From contig CM058044.1 of NCBI GenBank assembly GCA_030169165.1, forward strand, positions 47,360,443-47,424,442: a stretch of 64,000 nt of DNA, in the 5' to 3' direction. Below the pieces are notes generated by a model. It was not told the origin of the DNA, did no database searches, and saw only the letters and a list, made by a program, of their open reading frames with translations. The stretch comes from Centaurea solstitialis (taxonomy: Eukaryota; Streptophyta; Magnoliopsida; Asterales; Asteraceae). A program made the position numbers and the translations under genes. Below are positions 46,049 through 60,061 of the stretch, piece after piece (position 1 is the stretch's first letter; each line of letters begins with the position of its first letter).

Positions 46049-46584
46049 TGTTGGGTTTAAGCAGCAGAGTCAAACTACTGCTGAATTAAACTAGCAGCAG
46101 GTTGGTGAAACTACTGCTAAGTTTTTAACTCTACTGCTTATAACTCAAAGTACTGCTGAAGAAGATAAGCTGTTTTTGGAAGGATAATGATCAAGATAGA
46201 GAAGATTACTTCAGGCTCAAGCTAAGGAGTGAAGATAATGCTGAGATTGCAGATAATGATCGAGTTTGAATTGATTCTGTTTTGATTTTCACTTATCTGT
46301 AATTCTTAGTAGTATATAGCCTGAGTAGATACGTTTAGTTGATATAACTTTTTGATCATTAGTATTTCATAGAATTCTTAGCCTCAAGATTCTAAATCCC
46401 TGCATTAGAGAAGTAGTGCATGTCTGGTGATTGATCTGTGATCATCAGATTGAGGCTTTTGGTTTGTAATCAATACACAAAAAGTTTTTGTTCTTTCCAT
46501 TGTCTTTCATTCTGTATTCAGGTTGTGATTGTTAGCAATCTGAGTTGTGTTATTAGTGAGAAAGTGAGATCTTAGATCCTGACA
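46049..46584 (+). repeat. 3' LTR
   Basis: 536 bp. Base-by-base reading against the 5' LTR showed no mismatch. Ends in CCTGACA and is followed by the GGTAT duplication. Confidence 0.95.
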
Positions 46585-46621
46585 GGTATCATATTTGATG
46601 GATTATAATATCACATCAAGA

Positions 46622-46906
46622 ACATCCGTTTACTTGAACACTTACCCGGTAAGTGCTTATCGGTAAAATTGAACACTATCAACTACCATATGGTACAACA
46701 TTTTAGTCTCTTAAAATGGTATCGTATGCAACAATTTATCCGGTAAGCTCTTACCGGGTAAGAGTTGTGGATCTCACTTACCCGGGTAAGACTTTCGGTC
46801 CATGCTATCGCTCTTACCAGATAAGATTGTAGTCATGTTCATGTTCTCCCCATAAGGTAAATTGACCCGGTAAGTACTTACCGGGTAAGTTCAAGTAAAC
46901 GGCCCC
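46622..46906. mobile_element. MITE, GGGGCCGTTTAC family, about 285 bp
   Basis: Left end CCGTTTACTTGAACACTTAC, right end GTTCAAGTAAACGGCCCC; the ends match as inverted repeats over about 30 bases. The interior is made of CTTACCCGGTAAG palindromes. It begins 33 bases after the retrotransposon's target duplication. Confidence 0.75.
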
Positions 46907-47929
46907 TACAATTTAGTATCACATGTGTATCATAAATGATCAAAATATAATATCCCACATAATTGACTATATTTTACGATGTTCTTGTATTCCCGTAAAA
47001 TTAAAAGTGTTGATGTTTGAACCCTTTTCTATATAGAGTTTAAAATCGTTTTAAATATTTTTGTATAATAGTACATGTTTGAACAAAGGATAAAACAAAT
47101 AGGAAGGTAGATGTTGATTACGATCATCATAGAATCCAAGATAAACATAAGAAGCCAAAATAAGAATCAAAATAGGATACGTGATGATCAAGAACAAGTT
47201 GAAATAGTTAATTCGTATATATCTTATAATTCAAACAAGAAGTAGCATATGAAACTTACTCAACCCATATAAAATTGACAAAAAGTCTTAACTTAAAAAG
47301 GAAAAAGATGCATTGTATATTTATCCCAATCTTACTACTTCATAAAGATTTATTATTATCAAATATTTTAAATTGATTGTACTATGATCAATAACATTTT
47401 TATGAAATACTTTTTCTATCCTTATATAGATGTCCACGGTAAAAATTAATATATAGCTTTTAGGAACGTGTAATTAGTGTGTTTTTTATTAATAAAATGA
47501 CATTTTTAAACTTTCTTCCTCTTATATTTAAATTTAATAGTAAAAAAAACTTTTACCTTTTGAAAACGGATAGTTATTCTTTTCAACAAGCTGCTAAATA
47601 GTAATATAAACATTTAATTTGGAAGAGAATAATAACCTTTTATGGGACGTTTGTGAGTGGTTATGAAGAAAAGTGTTTATAAGTTTATGTTCTTTTTTGA
47701 GTAAAGAAGTTAAAATGTTTTACCTTTCTAAAAAAAAATTCAATTTTTTTAAGAAGATAAGTTAATCCAAACATTTCAAAAACAATTTATTGCTTCTTCA
47801 ATAAGATGGTTGGTCATAAGCATCTCTAAATAAGCACTCTTAAACACCCCCAAAATAGTATTATAAGGTCAAATACCAAAAAAATATATGACGGTTAACA
47901 CTTGTTGTAAAGTATATGTGATTATTGGA
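46907..47929. other. AT-rich intergenic
   Basis: No gene or defined repeat. Confidence 0.4.
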
Positions 47930-48216
47930 GCCCAACTTGAGCTCCAAAAAATGGGCTCGTTTAAGCTCGCGAGCCTAAATAAGCTCAATATATAGTATAA
48001 TATATATTTTATATATATCATTTTTAATATATATATATATATATATATCATTCTAATAAAAATATCAAAAATAATACACGAGTTTAAACGACCCGAGCTC
48101 AAGCTCAACATCACAAGTTTTAAACGAGTCGAACTCAAGCTTAAAAAGGTCTAAACAAGCCTTTCTTGATAAATATCTGGCTCGATTCGGCTCAGCTCGA
48201 CTTTTTTACATCCCGA
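47930..48216. repeat. Degraded hAT-type MITE
   Basis: Repeats of GAGCTCAAGCTC, CGAGTTTAAACGA and GGCTCGATTCGGCTC in both orientations surround an AT-rich core with a TA run. The right end TTTACATCCCGAG resembles the ends of the 18872 element. The left end and target duplication are not found. Confidence 0.5.
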
Positions 48217-48559
48217 GTGAATTAGTATATGTAGAGCTTGATCATAACCGTACACGTGGTATTTGTGTGGCCGAACCATGTTAGTATTTCTATCTCCATT
48301 ATCTGATGTGGGCCCACCCACCAGGCGGCACGGCGGTGCATGAATTTGAATTGGACTTGGGCCCATTAGACGTTGGACTTGGACCAGGTGCCTACACACG
48401 CTGCATATGGCGGCATACATACGGATTCCCTTTATTTTCACTTTTTTTTTTTTTTTTTGAATTTTAATAAATGAAATACATATTTCTTTTCATAAAACAA
48501 ATTCCCTAAGATAACGAAAAGAAATTGATATTATCTTATATATAACAATATATTTATTG
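48217..48559. other. Intergenic
   Basis: No gene. A poly-T run lies at about 48441-48458. A GC-richer patch at 48290-48420 gives only meaningless frames. Confidence 0.4.
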
Positions 48560-48800
48560 GGTTAGGTTCAAATGTAAATTCATTTTGGTTGTGGACGTTA
48601 GGACTACTAAAACCGTGTCACATGACAATATTCATTCTGAATGTCATGCATTATTCAGAGTAATAAAGCTTAGACGTTTTTTATTCACTTTGAATAATGC
48701 ATGATATTCAAAGTGATATTCAAAGTGAATATTTTCACGTGACGACATTTAGTGGTCCTCAAGTTCACAATGAAAGATAGGTTCATATTTAAACTCCCCT
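48560..48800. repeat. Imperfect foldback element
   Basis: Left half TTCATTTTGGTTGTGGACGT and GGACTACTAAAACC pairs with right half GGTCCTCAAGTTCACAATGA. The centre contains several ATTCACTTTGAAT-like palindromes. About 240 bp; boundaries uncertain. Confidence 0.55.
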
Positions 48801-49983
48801 CTATATTTATATGGAAAATAATTAAATATACTATAAAATTTATTGTTAGAGTTTTCTTAAAAATATTACAAAATAATGGTTTTAATTTGTATTTGTTTAA
48901 TTGAATTAGTTTGTTTTATCAATTATGAAAACCTTTAAAATTGTATTGATTTTGTTCCGTTGCTATTGAATTTGTGTTTGTTTTTAGTCGATGGTTTTCT
49001 TCACAAGATAGCGTCGGGTAGGGATAAAAGATATGAATTAAGGTTGATTAGATGGAGACTTTTAATGCTTATAAGAAAATAAACATGTTGTAATCCTAAA
49101 TATGTATCAATTATATATAATGTTGTTAAGAAAATAACTTGACCTTAAACAATGAAAATGTATATGTAAATGTAGCATATTATGAAGGTTTGTCGATCGA
49201 TTCATTATGGTTTTGGAACTTGTAATCAAATAGTTCGCGGATTTTTTTTTATTTTATATTGTTTTAATAATAATTATATTAAACTATATCAAAACAACAA
49301 AAATAGCTGTTTTTAATTTCAAAAGAAAGGTGGACACAAATCGTTTAGGCCTAACCGTCATATGTGTTTCTAAATGAGAGAAGCAATTAGTTTCAAACTA
49401 TTTTATGATAAACTTTCATTGGTTGTCAAAATAAAACTTATTTATTTATTTATGATACATGATACCTAAAAGTAAAGTATCACATTCTTTAAAGATGTTC
49501 AAATATCACATTCTTTGAGGATGTTCTCGTCAATTATAAGTAACTAGTAATTTTGTAACTAAAATACATAACCCTACAAAATATGATACCTTAACATATA
49601 AATCTTCACGAAATCTATAGTTTTGTTCTTGTGTAAATTTCATTTCTACATATGTTACTTTTAGTTAATACTAATGTAACTGTAATGCAAAAACACATAC
49701 TAACGAAAATTTCAATAATCAAGTATCAAAACATTATGTAATATATGTCAATAGTATATGTGACATAATTTTACCTCCTTAGTTACTTACAACGTATGAT
49801 CTTTATTTAATGACCACTATTGATAGAGGTGGCAATACAACACCACGTGTCATTTCTTAATGAAAATCACCGATCGAACCGTGATTGATGATATGTAGTC
49901 GGTGATTAATTAAATACTCGGCATCGAAACAGAAAACACGAGCCAGACAACTCAAAATACATACATCCAAGCACACTGGTTCC

Positions 49984-49984
<1 letters not shown>
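48801..49984. other. AT-rich intergenic
   Basis: No supported gene or clear repeat. Confidence 0.4.

Positions 49985-50014
<30 letters not shown>
49985..50014. repeat. Poly-C / (CA)n tract
   Basis: A run of 17 C bases followed by an AC dinucleotide run, then CCCCCA repeats. Such tracts are prone to length errors in sequencing. Confidence 0.9.
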
Positions 50015-50015
<1 letters not shown>

Positions 50016-51289
50016 CCCCACCCCCACCCCTCAAGAATCTAGAGGTGTCACCTATACATTTTAAGCACCACCACACAACGTCGTCATTAGTACCATATAC
50101 CGTTTGCACCACCATCATCTATGAATTCCAGGTTTACTTGTTTCTTTTAATTGGTTTTGATCACATTGGCCATGCCCTATGGCTTTAATCAATAATCTAA
50201 ATGGAAGTTAGGGTTTTTATCTTGATTGTGTAGCTTATTAGGGTTTTGACATTTTATCTATATCGATTTTGATTAAGGAGCTAATAAGTGTAATTTGTGT
50301 TGAAATCCGACCATCCTATACTTAAATTGTTATTACAGTTTTATACTTGTTCTATGCCATGATTGTCTGTATATTTAGCTCATGATTTTAAAATTCTTAT
50401 GCGTATGCCATTTTTACTCTTTTAGAATATTTGTGAAACGTTTTCTTCATTTTGCGAATCCTTTCATACCCATCAATACTTTATACCATATTTATCACTT
50501 TATAACATGCCAAGATAGAAAGACGGGGTCTAACGTATGAGGTTTTCCATTGAATCTGATCTATTATATATACGGGTATTTTTTATGGACTTTTTAATTC
50601 ATGAGATCTTTAAAACTAATGTATCATTTCTTATTCATATAATTTTCCCCTATTTATGGCTAGAATTTAATGAAATGTTAAACTTCATAAATTTTAGAGT
50701 TTCACATGATTTAAGCCCTATATAATATAGGGCTTGATACAAGGAAAAACTTTAAAAAAGGAAAAATGACGACACCTAGTCCTTCATTACAATCGTATGC
50801 ACTTATGCAAAAAACGTAATTTACAATATGCATAAGTTTATACGATGTATATAAAAGACTATACAGATATTTCTTAATTTTTTATCTTTTTAGGAGCTAC
50901 AATTATGTTACTCAATTGAACCTGACCCTTATACATATTGTATACATGGAGTTCACACGAATTAGAAACTAAATTAGGTAAGCAACAATCAAGCAAAAAA
51001 GAGAAGGTGCTAAATTACCTAAATACCCTCCCTAGTCCCAGCTACACAAGTGGTGGGTTACCCAACACCCCCTCCTCCTCCCTTGACAACCTTTACCCCA
51101 AAGAATCTTCTTAAAAGTTAACAAAAATACTTTTAATTTATAAAATGTTTTAAAACCTATGAACAATGAAATCATCAACTTCATTTAATTTAAATTAAAA
51201 AAAATTCATTAAATGAAAAAGGGTAAAAATAAAGAGAGTGGGTATGCAAGTTTCTTGAAGTGAATGCGACCAAAGAAGCCATCTTCCCC
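50015..51289. other. Intergenic upstream of guanylate kinase
   Basis: No gene is supported. Minor frames lack recognisable motifs. The last part (from about 51000) is probably the promoter. Confidence 0.4.
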
Positions 51290-51950
51290 ACCCTTTTTCT
51301 TTTTCTTTTTCTTCTCTCTACAAATATGGTTTTCTACGTTCTCTTCTTCCATATGCATCACTTCTATTCTCCGCCATCCTCCTCACTTTCCTAACCCTAA
51401 GTTATTTCTCTCTTATTATTAAAATCAAATTCAAAAATTGGATCTTGAATTCAGAGATCACTCAACCTCTTTACCCTTTATAGATTTTCTTTTTCCCTAT
51501 TAATATCCCTCTTCTTCAGGTAATCTTTCTTCAATTTCACCATCTGGGTTCTTCAAAAGATCCATTTTTTGGTACAACTTCTTTAGATTTGGAATGAAAT
51601 AAACCAGTTGGTATTTTTTTTGCTATTATATTTACCCTGTTCAATGGTTATGGTGTTTGGTTTTTTAAAATATTTGTTGGTTCATTGCATTTTTAGGGTT
51701 ATATAAATTCTGGGTTTTGGGTTTTTATGTTCATATCAATGTTCACAACATTCAATTTGTAAATTAGGCATTTATAAATGTGGTGGTCCTCTTTGCATCC
51801 ACCCCAAAAGAAAGAAAAAAAGACTACATTAATTTTGAGCTTTTATGGGAGATCTTAATAGTGGGGTTGTGTTGTTATTTAATTGTTTTAATTTGTGATG
51901 GTTCTTTTTTTATCAGGTTGAATCTTGAGTCTGTTGAAGAAGTTGTATTA
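51290..51950 (+). promoter_or_regulatory. Guanylate kinase 5' UTR region with intron
   Basis: A pyrimidine-rich leader (CTTTTTCTTTTTCTTCTCTC) starts near 51290. CTAACCCTAA at 51391-51400 resembles a telo-box. A likely 5' UTR intron runs 51520-51916 (CAG|GTAATC ... TATCAG|G), leaving a short exon ending in the ATG. Confidence 0.6.
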
Positions 51951-54459
51951 ATGGTGAGTTAAGTCTTTATTAGTTTATTATTACTAGGTTTTCATGGAAT
52001 CCAATGTGAATTTGTTTAAAGTTTTGTTTTTTTATGTTTAATTTTTGGGTGTTTGGAAATTAGGGAGAAGCTCCAGCTTTCTATGTTGATGATATGCAAA
52101 GGAGTTTTTCAAATGGAGTTGATCTGAAACTCACAGGCTTTGAGACAGCCACTGCTATTGGAAACAAAACAGTAAGATTTTTTTTTTGGAACCATTTACA
52201 TTCTATTTCAATTTCTCATCAAAAAGCTTGTTGTTTAGTTTTAAAACATATCTCAATTTTGTATTCAGTATGTCATTGGTGGGAATGATGATCCAACATC
52301 AAACGGAGTTCGTATCTTCGATAAATCGACCGGTGAATGGTGAGTTTTGAGTCTTTCTCGCGGTATTATGTTAGTTACAATTTTAGCCTTTTGTTTTCTT
52401 GATGATTTTAGGACATAAAGATCTTGTCTTTTTTCTCATTTCCAGGGTGATTCCAACCGTTTTAGGAACGAAACCGAAGGCGCTCGAGGGTCATTCGTGT
52501 TTGGTTTTGAATCAAGATAAAATCTTGATCATCAAAAGCAATTCCAAATCTAATGAATCTGTTTGGTTTCTTGAGGTGGGTGTTTGTAAAGTAATGAACT
52601 TTATCAAGAAAAATATGTAGTTTTCGCGTTTCTTGATTTTGAACGAATGTGTGTTATGTGTTGTGAAGGTGGACACACAGTTCATTCAGGACCAGAAGAG
52701 GAAATTCGATAGCGAAGTGGTTGCTTGGAGTAAGGGAGTTATTGGCGATGCTGAACGGCCGGTCGTGATCAGTGGTCCGTCTGGGGTGGGTAAGGGTACG
52801 TTGATTAATCTGCTGATGAAAGAGTTTCCGACAAAGTTTGGGTTCTCGGTTAGCCACACGACTCGTGCTCCAAGGGAGAAGGAGCAGAATCGGGTGCATT
52901 ATCATTTCACCAAACGTAGCGTTATGGAGGAAGAGATTAAAGCTGGCAAGTTTCTTGAGTTTGCTGCGGTCCATGGAAATCTTTACGGAACTAGCATAGA
53001 AGCTGTTGATGTAGTTGCTGATGCCGGAAAGGTATATATCTCTTGCATTCGTTAACTTGTTCACTTTATTTGTCAAATTTGATAATAGACTGAGAAACAT
53101 TTGTCAAATTGGCATATAACTAGTTATATATATAGTGCGTGGTCCATGGGAAAACCGCAAGAAAGTGAAAAACTGAGGAACACATTGGTAAACCGTTCAT
53201 CTGGACGGTACGCACATGTGTATACAAGTAATTGAACCGGTTTCTTGGTTTTTATGCACATGTGTATAGCGGAGATATTGCTTACGAATTACTTGTATGC
53301 ACATGTGCATCCCCCAGATGAATGGTTATTAGGTTGTTCTTTAGTTTTTCATTTTGTGATACCTTCTAGATGAATGGTTACCTGGGTGTTTCTCAGTTTT
53401 TCATTTTTAGGGGTTATTCCTTAACCCCGCTAAACTGCACAAATCAAGCTACAATATGATGGGAGTTTCAATTTTGATTCAAAATTATCCGTCATAGAAG
53501 TATGCTGAAACAGTCTTATCCTCATTCGTTTGTATAAAGTAGTGAGTCTGGTTTTATGTAGAGATGCATCCTTGACATTGATGTTCAAGGAGCAAGGTCC
53601 GTGAGGGCTAGTTCACTCGAAGCTATTTTCATCTTTGTTTGCCCACCCTCCTTTGAAGAGCTCGAGAAGCGCCTTCGTGCAAGGTTTGACCCATATCTTG
53701 AAAACCCGTTATCGAAACAATCTTGTTTTTTATTTCTTATTATTCTTCATCTTCAAGTTGACTTATCCATCTCTCCAATTTGGTTAACAGAGGAACTGAA
53801 ACCGAAGAACAGATCCAGAAAAGACTTAGAAATGCCAAGGCCGAGCTTGAACAAGGAAACTCTCCGGGCCTTTTCGATCATATTTTGGTGAATGATGATC
53901 TTGAAGCTTGTTATGAGCGACTTAAGGTGAATATTTATTTATATATAAAACATTTTGCGCTCTTTATGATTTGAAATCTTGTTTAATCTGACAGATAATT
54001 TGTGATTTCTTTGTAGAATATTTTGGGCATTAGTAAAAGCATGAACACTGCTTCCAAAACCCGTAAGTGAAGTTTCTCATTTGGTTATGCATCGTTTAGA
54101 TGCAAAATTTAAATGGTTCTGATGGGTTGTTTATATTGTTGAATCTAGAAATCGAGGTCTTTGACTTGCCCGTTGACCTCTCGTTGTCCAAAATCAACGA
54201 AAACGTCTTGATCAACTGTGGGCCTGCTGAACAAAGGTACCTATACATCTTTATTATCAGTTCAAACAGAGGCCATTCATTATGAATATGGAGTTATGGA
54301 CATCTTTATGTAATGAATAAACTCATTATGAAGTCGTTTTATTGCAGTGTCGTGCTCGATTTATCGTCAATGAAAGGAGGGGCTCCTGGACGGACGAGAG
54401 GACTAAATATGTACGCTTTTGATCCAATTACAGAAGGCGCAAATGGCTGCAACTTCTAA
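51951..54459 (+). CDS. Guanylate kinase (GK-1 type)
   Basis: Phosphorylates GMP to GDP with ATP, in the cytosol/nucleus, for nucleotide supply. Ten coding exons: 51951-51953, 52064-52171, 52269-52339, 52446-52575, 52669-53031, 53562-53683, 53791-53926, 54017-54062, 54149-54236 and 54348-54459, all GT-AG, giving 392 aa, close to Arabidopsis AGK1/AGK2. The first coding exon ends exactly after the ATG. An N-terminal extension of about 100 residues resembles a kelch-like module (NKTYVIGGND, VRIFDKSTGEW). The kinase domain follows: P-loop GPSGVGKGT at 140-148, GMP-binding SHTTRAPR, then GKFLEFAAVHGNLYGTS, DIDVQGA and the lid with RLRARGTETEEQIQKRL. A C-terminal tail of about 80 residues is typical of plant enzymes. 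No lesion is seen. Confidence 0.95.
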
Positions 54460-55148
54460 AACCGACTCTCTATTCATGAATTCCCATTTTGTTTTCTTAT
54501 TTTAAAGAAGACAAAAACCGTAGTTAGATTTCCCGTTTTCTGGGGTCATTAAAGTCATTTGATTGAGGAATGGAGTAACTTGTGAGAATTCAGTTTTGAA
54601 AAAATGAGAAAGGATATGAGTCTTGAACTTTTTGGGTTATGAAAAATGCAAAATATGAACTTTTTAGAAGGTATATAACAACAAGAAATGATATGTTTTG
54701 AACAGAAGGTTAGATTTTTGCAATCTTTTGAGTGATGTAAAAAAGGGGAATGGCATCAAGAATTGATCACAAGAAGACAGATGGGGACCCAAAATATATG
54801 GTTGATTAGCACCAAGATCTATTGGTTGTTTTTGTGTCTAAAGATGCTGATGTGGCAATCTATAATTGGTCTATAGTTGTGATGGTTGTGAGTGTTAATT
54901 GGCTGCTTGCAACTGCCAGAATGGGCACCTTTTTCCACTTGCAAGTATGTGGTTGGGAAACAAACACAACACAGTGATAAATTTATTTTACAAACGGATT
55001 TTACTAGGGCTGTATTGGAACCGAACGTAAACGAACGGAGGCATGTCAACTTAACCGAAGAAACCAACATAGACAACCGTACGTGAACGTAGTTTTTCAT
55101 GTTCACATCTGTTCTTTAAGAAAACTTGTGTTTGTATCCGTTCATTAA
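54460..55148. other. Guanylate kinase 3' UTR and flank
   Basis: The first part is the likely 3' UTR. No other gene. A patch near 55010-55110 (ACGAACG, AACCGAAG) has no clear identity. Confidence 0.4.
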
Positions 55149-55419
55149 GGGGCCATTTACTAAACATTTACCTGGGTAAGTCATAGGTTTTACTGGTATT
55201 AACTTACCTTACGAGAATCTTATTCGGTAAGAGTCATAACAAGGATCGATAGTTTTATCCAGTAAGTGATGAAAATGATTCTTACCCAGTAAGTGCTTAT
55301 TTGGATGAAGATACTTACCAACAATTCATTTTGATGGCCGAGAATGTTATAAGATAAGATAAATGAGGATAATGTCTTTGTTGTAAACATTTCTCGGTAA
55401 GCATTTTGTAAATGCTCCT
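55149..55419. mobile_element. MITE, GGGGCCGTTTAC family, 271 bp
   Basis: Left end GGGGCCATTTACTAAACATT, right end GCATTTTGTAAATGCTCC, with interior CTTACC and GGTAAG motifs. More diverged than the 46622 copy. Confidence 0.6.
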
Positions 55420-55691
55420 AAGATGTTAGACGGACGTAAACTAACGAACACAAATGAAAGAACAAACCACCATTACTCGTCATTTTGTTCATAAAAAGTT
55501 ACATAACAAGATGAAAAACTAGGTATACTTGAGGAATAGAAAAAGGAATTCAAAAGTTTTATTTAATTAACAGTTTTACATATTAATGTCAAGATGTATT
55601 TATACATTTAAGAACAAACAAAAGTTAACGAACGTAGATGATTAAACAATAGTGAATATAAATGAATGGATATTTACAAATGTGAAATGTG
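55420..55691. other. Intergenic
   Basis: AT-rich, no feature. Confidence 0.35.
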
Positions 55692-56139
55692 GGGGTGCAT
55701 TTGGTAAGAGAAAACTAGATAGAACAGAACAAATAAAATGACCAACTTATCTCTCATGAGTTGTTTATATATTTTGATTAACATTAAATAAATTACATAA
55801 ATAAATAAAATATATTATAATTGTACAAAAATAATACTTTTAGGACACTGAAGTGGACGTTTTAGAAATATAAAGTACAATGAATAAAATTTAAAAAAAT
55901 GAATAAAATGTAAGTAGAAGGCGTATTTGATGTTTTAGAAGACAATTATGTTTTAGTTTGAAGTTATATTGGTAATACATAAATCTGTTCCACCTTGTTC
56001 CATGGGTAGAGGTGAAATAAGTCTGTCCCACTTTTGTTCCATTCTGTTTCTGTTTGTTCCATATAAAAATCCTATCAAACATGAAAAATGTTCCTTATTC
56101 CTGCCTATTCTGTCATGTTCAGTATACCAAACGCACCCT
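55692..56139. mobile_element. Harbinger-like MITE, about 448 bp
   Basis: The ends GGGGTGCATTTGGTA and ATACCAAACGCACCC are inverted repeats, with GTTCC/GGAAC-type motifs inside (TTGTTCCAT, GTCCCAC). TAA follows the right end, but the left flank does not match, so the 3-bp duplication is unproven. Confidence 0.6.
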
Positions 56140-56477
56140 AAATAAACGAACGAGATCAATACAATTGAATAATGACTGCCTCCTTGGCCTTAGCCAAGAA
56201 GATAAAGTGCGAATCTAGAAAAAGGGGTAAAAGATTACAGCCTTTTTGCTATCTTTATTCACATTTTTTGGACTTTATGCGGATAATTCCAAATTGGAAT
56301 TTCATTATGAATTGGTAACGATATTTTTTTCTTGAAATATAAAAACTAAATGTAATAAAATTAGATTTTGAGGTAATTTTTTATTAGTTATATGCAACAA
56401 AGTTTACTGTGATCGTATACGCTTTCATAATTTAATATGTATTATTTATTTTAATAAAAAAAGTAATATGTATAGAG
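56140..56477. other. Intergenic
   Basis: AT-rich; nothing recognised. Confidence 0.35.
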
Positions 56478-56875
56478 AGTTAATCCGGTGAGACTAAGCT
56501 TTTTTGGTGAGACCAACATATTTACTCGAAACTTCACATCAAAACATTTGTGAAGGTAAAAAAAATTGAACATTCATCGTTAAAACATACTAAAAAACAC
56601 TATTGGAATTTTTTTTCCAAAAAAAGGTTAAAAAACGAAACCTTCACAGCAGCTTTTTTTGTGAAGGTTTGCATTATATATATGTAACCTTCACAGAACT
56701 TGAGCTGTGAAGGTTACGTTTTTTAGCTTGTTTTCGATATTTTTTTGCATCGAAAGTGAATTTTAGGTCTGCGTATTCTTGTTTTATGTACATTCATGGT
56801 GTTTTTTTGTGAAGTTTCATACGTTAGGTATTGGTCTCACACGGTCTCACGGTAACAGCTTGGTCTCACATGATC
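56478..56875. repeat. Foldback element with GTGAGAC ends
   Basis: Left TTAATCCGGTGAGACTAAGC and GGTGAGACCAAC; right TTGGTCTCACACGGTCTCAC and CTTGGTCTCAC. The centre repeats AACCTTCACAG and CTGTGAAGGTT. About 400 bp. Family not recognised. Confidence 0.6.
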
Positions 56876-58946
56876 CTAAGTCTATGTATAGATTCTTAAT
56901 GTATACAATTGAAGTTTTGTAGCAAGTCTAAGATGGCTTAATTTGGAACAAAATAAAATTATATAATGAAATGTATTTTAATCGGTTTAAATTGAAATAA
57001 AAGAAGAAAGATATATTTAAATTTTGATAGATTATGTTTTCTGATTTAGAATTAATAAATGATTAATGAATTCTTTTGTTAATATAGAACTAGGAAAATA
57101 AATATTTATTGATCAACTTTTGTTTTCCACAATTATTCACTTTATGATCTTTTAATCATTCATAATACACATGATTAAGATCTTAGTTAATATTTATGGT
57201 GAATATATTCTTAGAAGCTTTGAGTCATTCAACTTGACTTACCTTCTCACGTCTCATTTATGTTTGGACATTACGACTCAATACGAACTGTAAATACTAA
57301 GTTATGACACATTAATCCTGAAATATCCTACCTTATCATTTTGATTATTTTGTTACGGATACTAATATATATAATAAGTTGATGTTTTCCAGACTTCGGT
57401 ACAAAATTTATTCCTATACATTTCATGATGCATGATTGCATTTTTTTTATTAGCTAACACACGTTCTTTTAATAATTGCAATACCCTCATGTTACATAAG
57501 TTGTGTTGATCCACTAAGATATAAAATCTTTATTTATGAAAGTCAATATAATCTTCATTAAAACTTAAAATACAAATTTTATATCTAAACATAATTGTTT
57601 AAATAAATAATACTGTCAATTTTATTTTATCCTCTTTGGGAACAAGGACATTTAGAGAAAAATTAACTATGTGGATGATTACAATTACATAATCTATTAT
57701 AAAACCATCCACTAAGGTAAGAAAAATGCGACAGTATTATTTATTTATTAAGTATTTAAGTTATAAATTCAACATTAATATATTAAATATATTAATAGCC
57801 AATAACTTAAAACTTATAGCTTCCATTTTCTTTTCATGTGATATGAGTTTTTACATTAAGGGGTCGTTTACCAAATTCTTATAGGTTAAGCGTTTACCAA
57901 TAAGAGATTCATGTTCAAATAACTTATTATATAACATCATTGGTCTTGAAAACAAGTTCTTGGTAAGGATTTTAAACCTGATAGGCGCTTACCCAATAAG
58001 AGGTCATTTCCTACACTCACTAAGGTCCTTAGCTCTCTACTTTGTCACTTACTAGGTAAGCTTCTTGATATGATCAATCAATAAGGTAAAGGATACTAGC
58101 AAATCCTTACCCGACAAGCCTTTTACACTCCCCGAATAGTGAAGTTTAAGAAATTCTCAATTGTACTTGATATTTAATTGTAGTTGTTTTTTATATTTGA
58201 TTCAAATATAATAGTGATTTCTACATAATTTTTAAACCTAACATAAGCTTTAAAAATTATGTTAGAAATATAATTACACCCACAACTCAAATTCTCAAAA
58301 TTTAATGGTATACTACGAAACTTTGGACTCTCCCTATACACATAAAGCCATAAAGCTTTGAACTCGCTCTAGAAATTAGTTTTCTCTCGTCCCTAATCTA
58401 ACCAAGAATGAAGAACTATAGGATGCATTTAATTGTGGAAATGAATATGAAAACTCAACTCAATTCCATTTTCTAAGAAAATAAATACAGTTTCACAACC
58501 AAATACACACCAAGCTTTTGGAAGCTTGTATCATCATATATATTATATATCACAATATTTCTTTTATTTTCATTCCCATTAATTATATTACAACCTAATA
58601 GCTATAACCAAACACACACTTAGTACTTGATAGGTAGTTATACTTATAGGATTCAAAACTTTTACCTATATATTTTATAGAACAGTATACATTAACATTC
58701 CTTTTAACAATCACAATAGCTTAAATAGATCGATTTGGATGCATCAATGGTAACCAATGAAAGTGAACAAATGGAGAACACATTCAAGTTATTGAAGATA
58801 AAGAATAACGAACAAGTCTATTTTTTTCTCACGTTAAACGCAAATCCCCAAAATTGTAAGAGACGTACATAAAAAGAGCTATCCGAAGACCTTCATGCAA
58901 AACCAAAGACATTGCAAAGACAAAACCTAAAAGAAGACAGGCACAT
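56876..58946. other. AT-rich intergenic
   Basis: About 2 kb without a supported gene. A diverged relative of the GGGGCCGTTTAC MITE may lie at 57860-58133 (starts GGGGTCGTTTACCAAATTCT; right end weak). The last 60-90 bases are probably the S20 3' UTR. Confidence 0.45.

Positions 58947-60061
<1,115 letters not shown>

Larger units (their letters stand above)
36032..46584 (+). mobile_element. Complete Ty1/copia Sirevirus-type LTR retrotransposon
   Basis: A 10,553-bp element flanked by the 5-bp duplication GGTAT (36027-36031, 46585-46589). Two 536-bp LTRs begin TGTTGGG and end CCTGACA. I read them side by side and found no difference, which implies very recent insertion. Order: LTR, tRNA-Met primer site, gag, pol (protease, integrase, reverse transcriptase, RNase H), a third ORF of 1049 aa, polypurine tract, LTR. 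Integrase before reverse transcriptase defines Ty1/copia. A very large gag with two zinc knuckles and a long extra ORF after pol match the Sirevirus (Maximus/SIRE1) lineage. All three frames are open, so the copy may still be active. Confidence 0.95.

Noticed and set aside
49906..50118. Minus-strand Gly/Val-rich ORF
   Set aside because: Arises from the poly-C and CA tract at 49985-50030.
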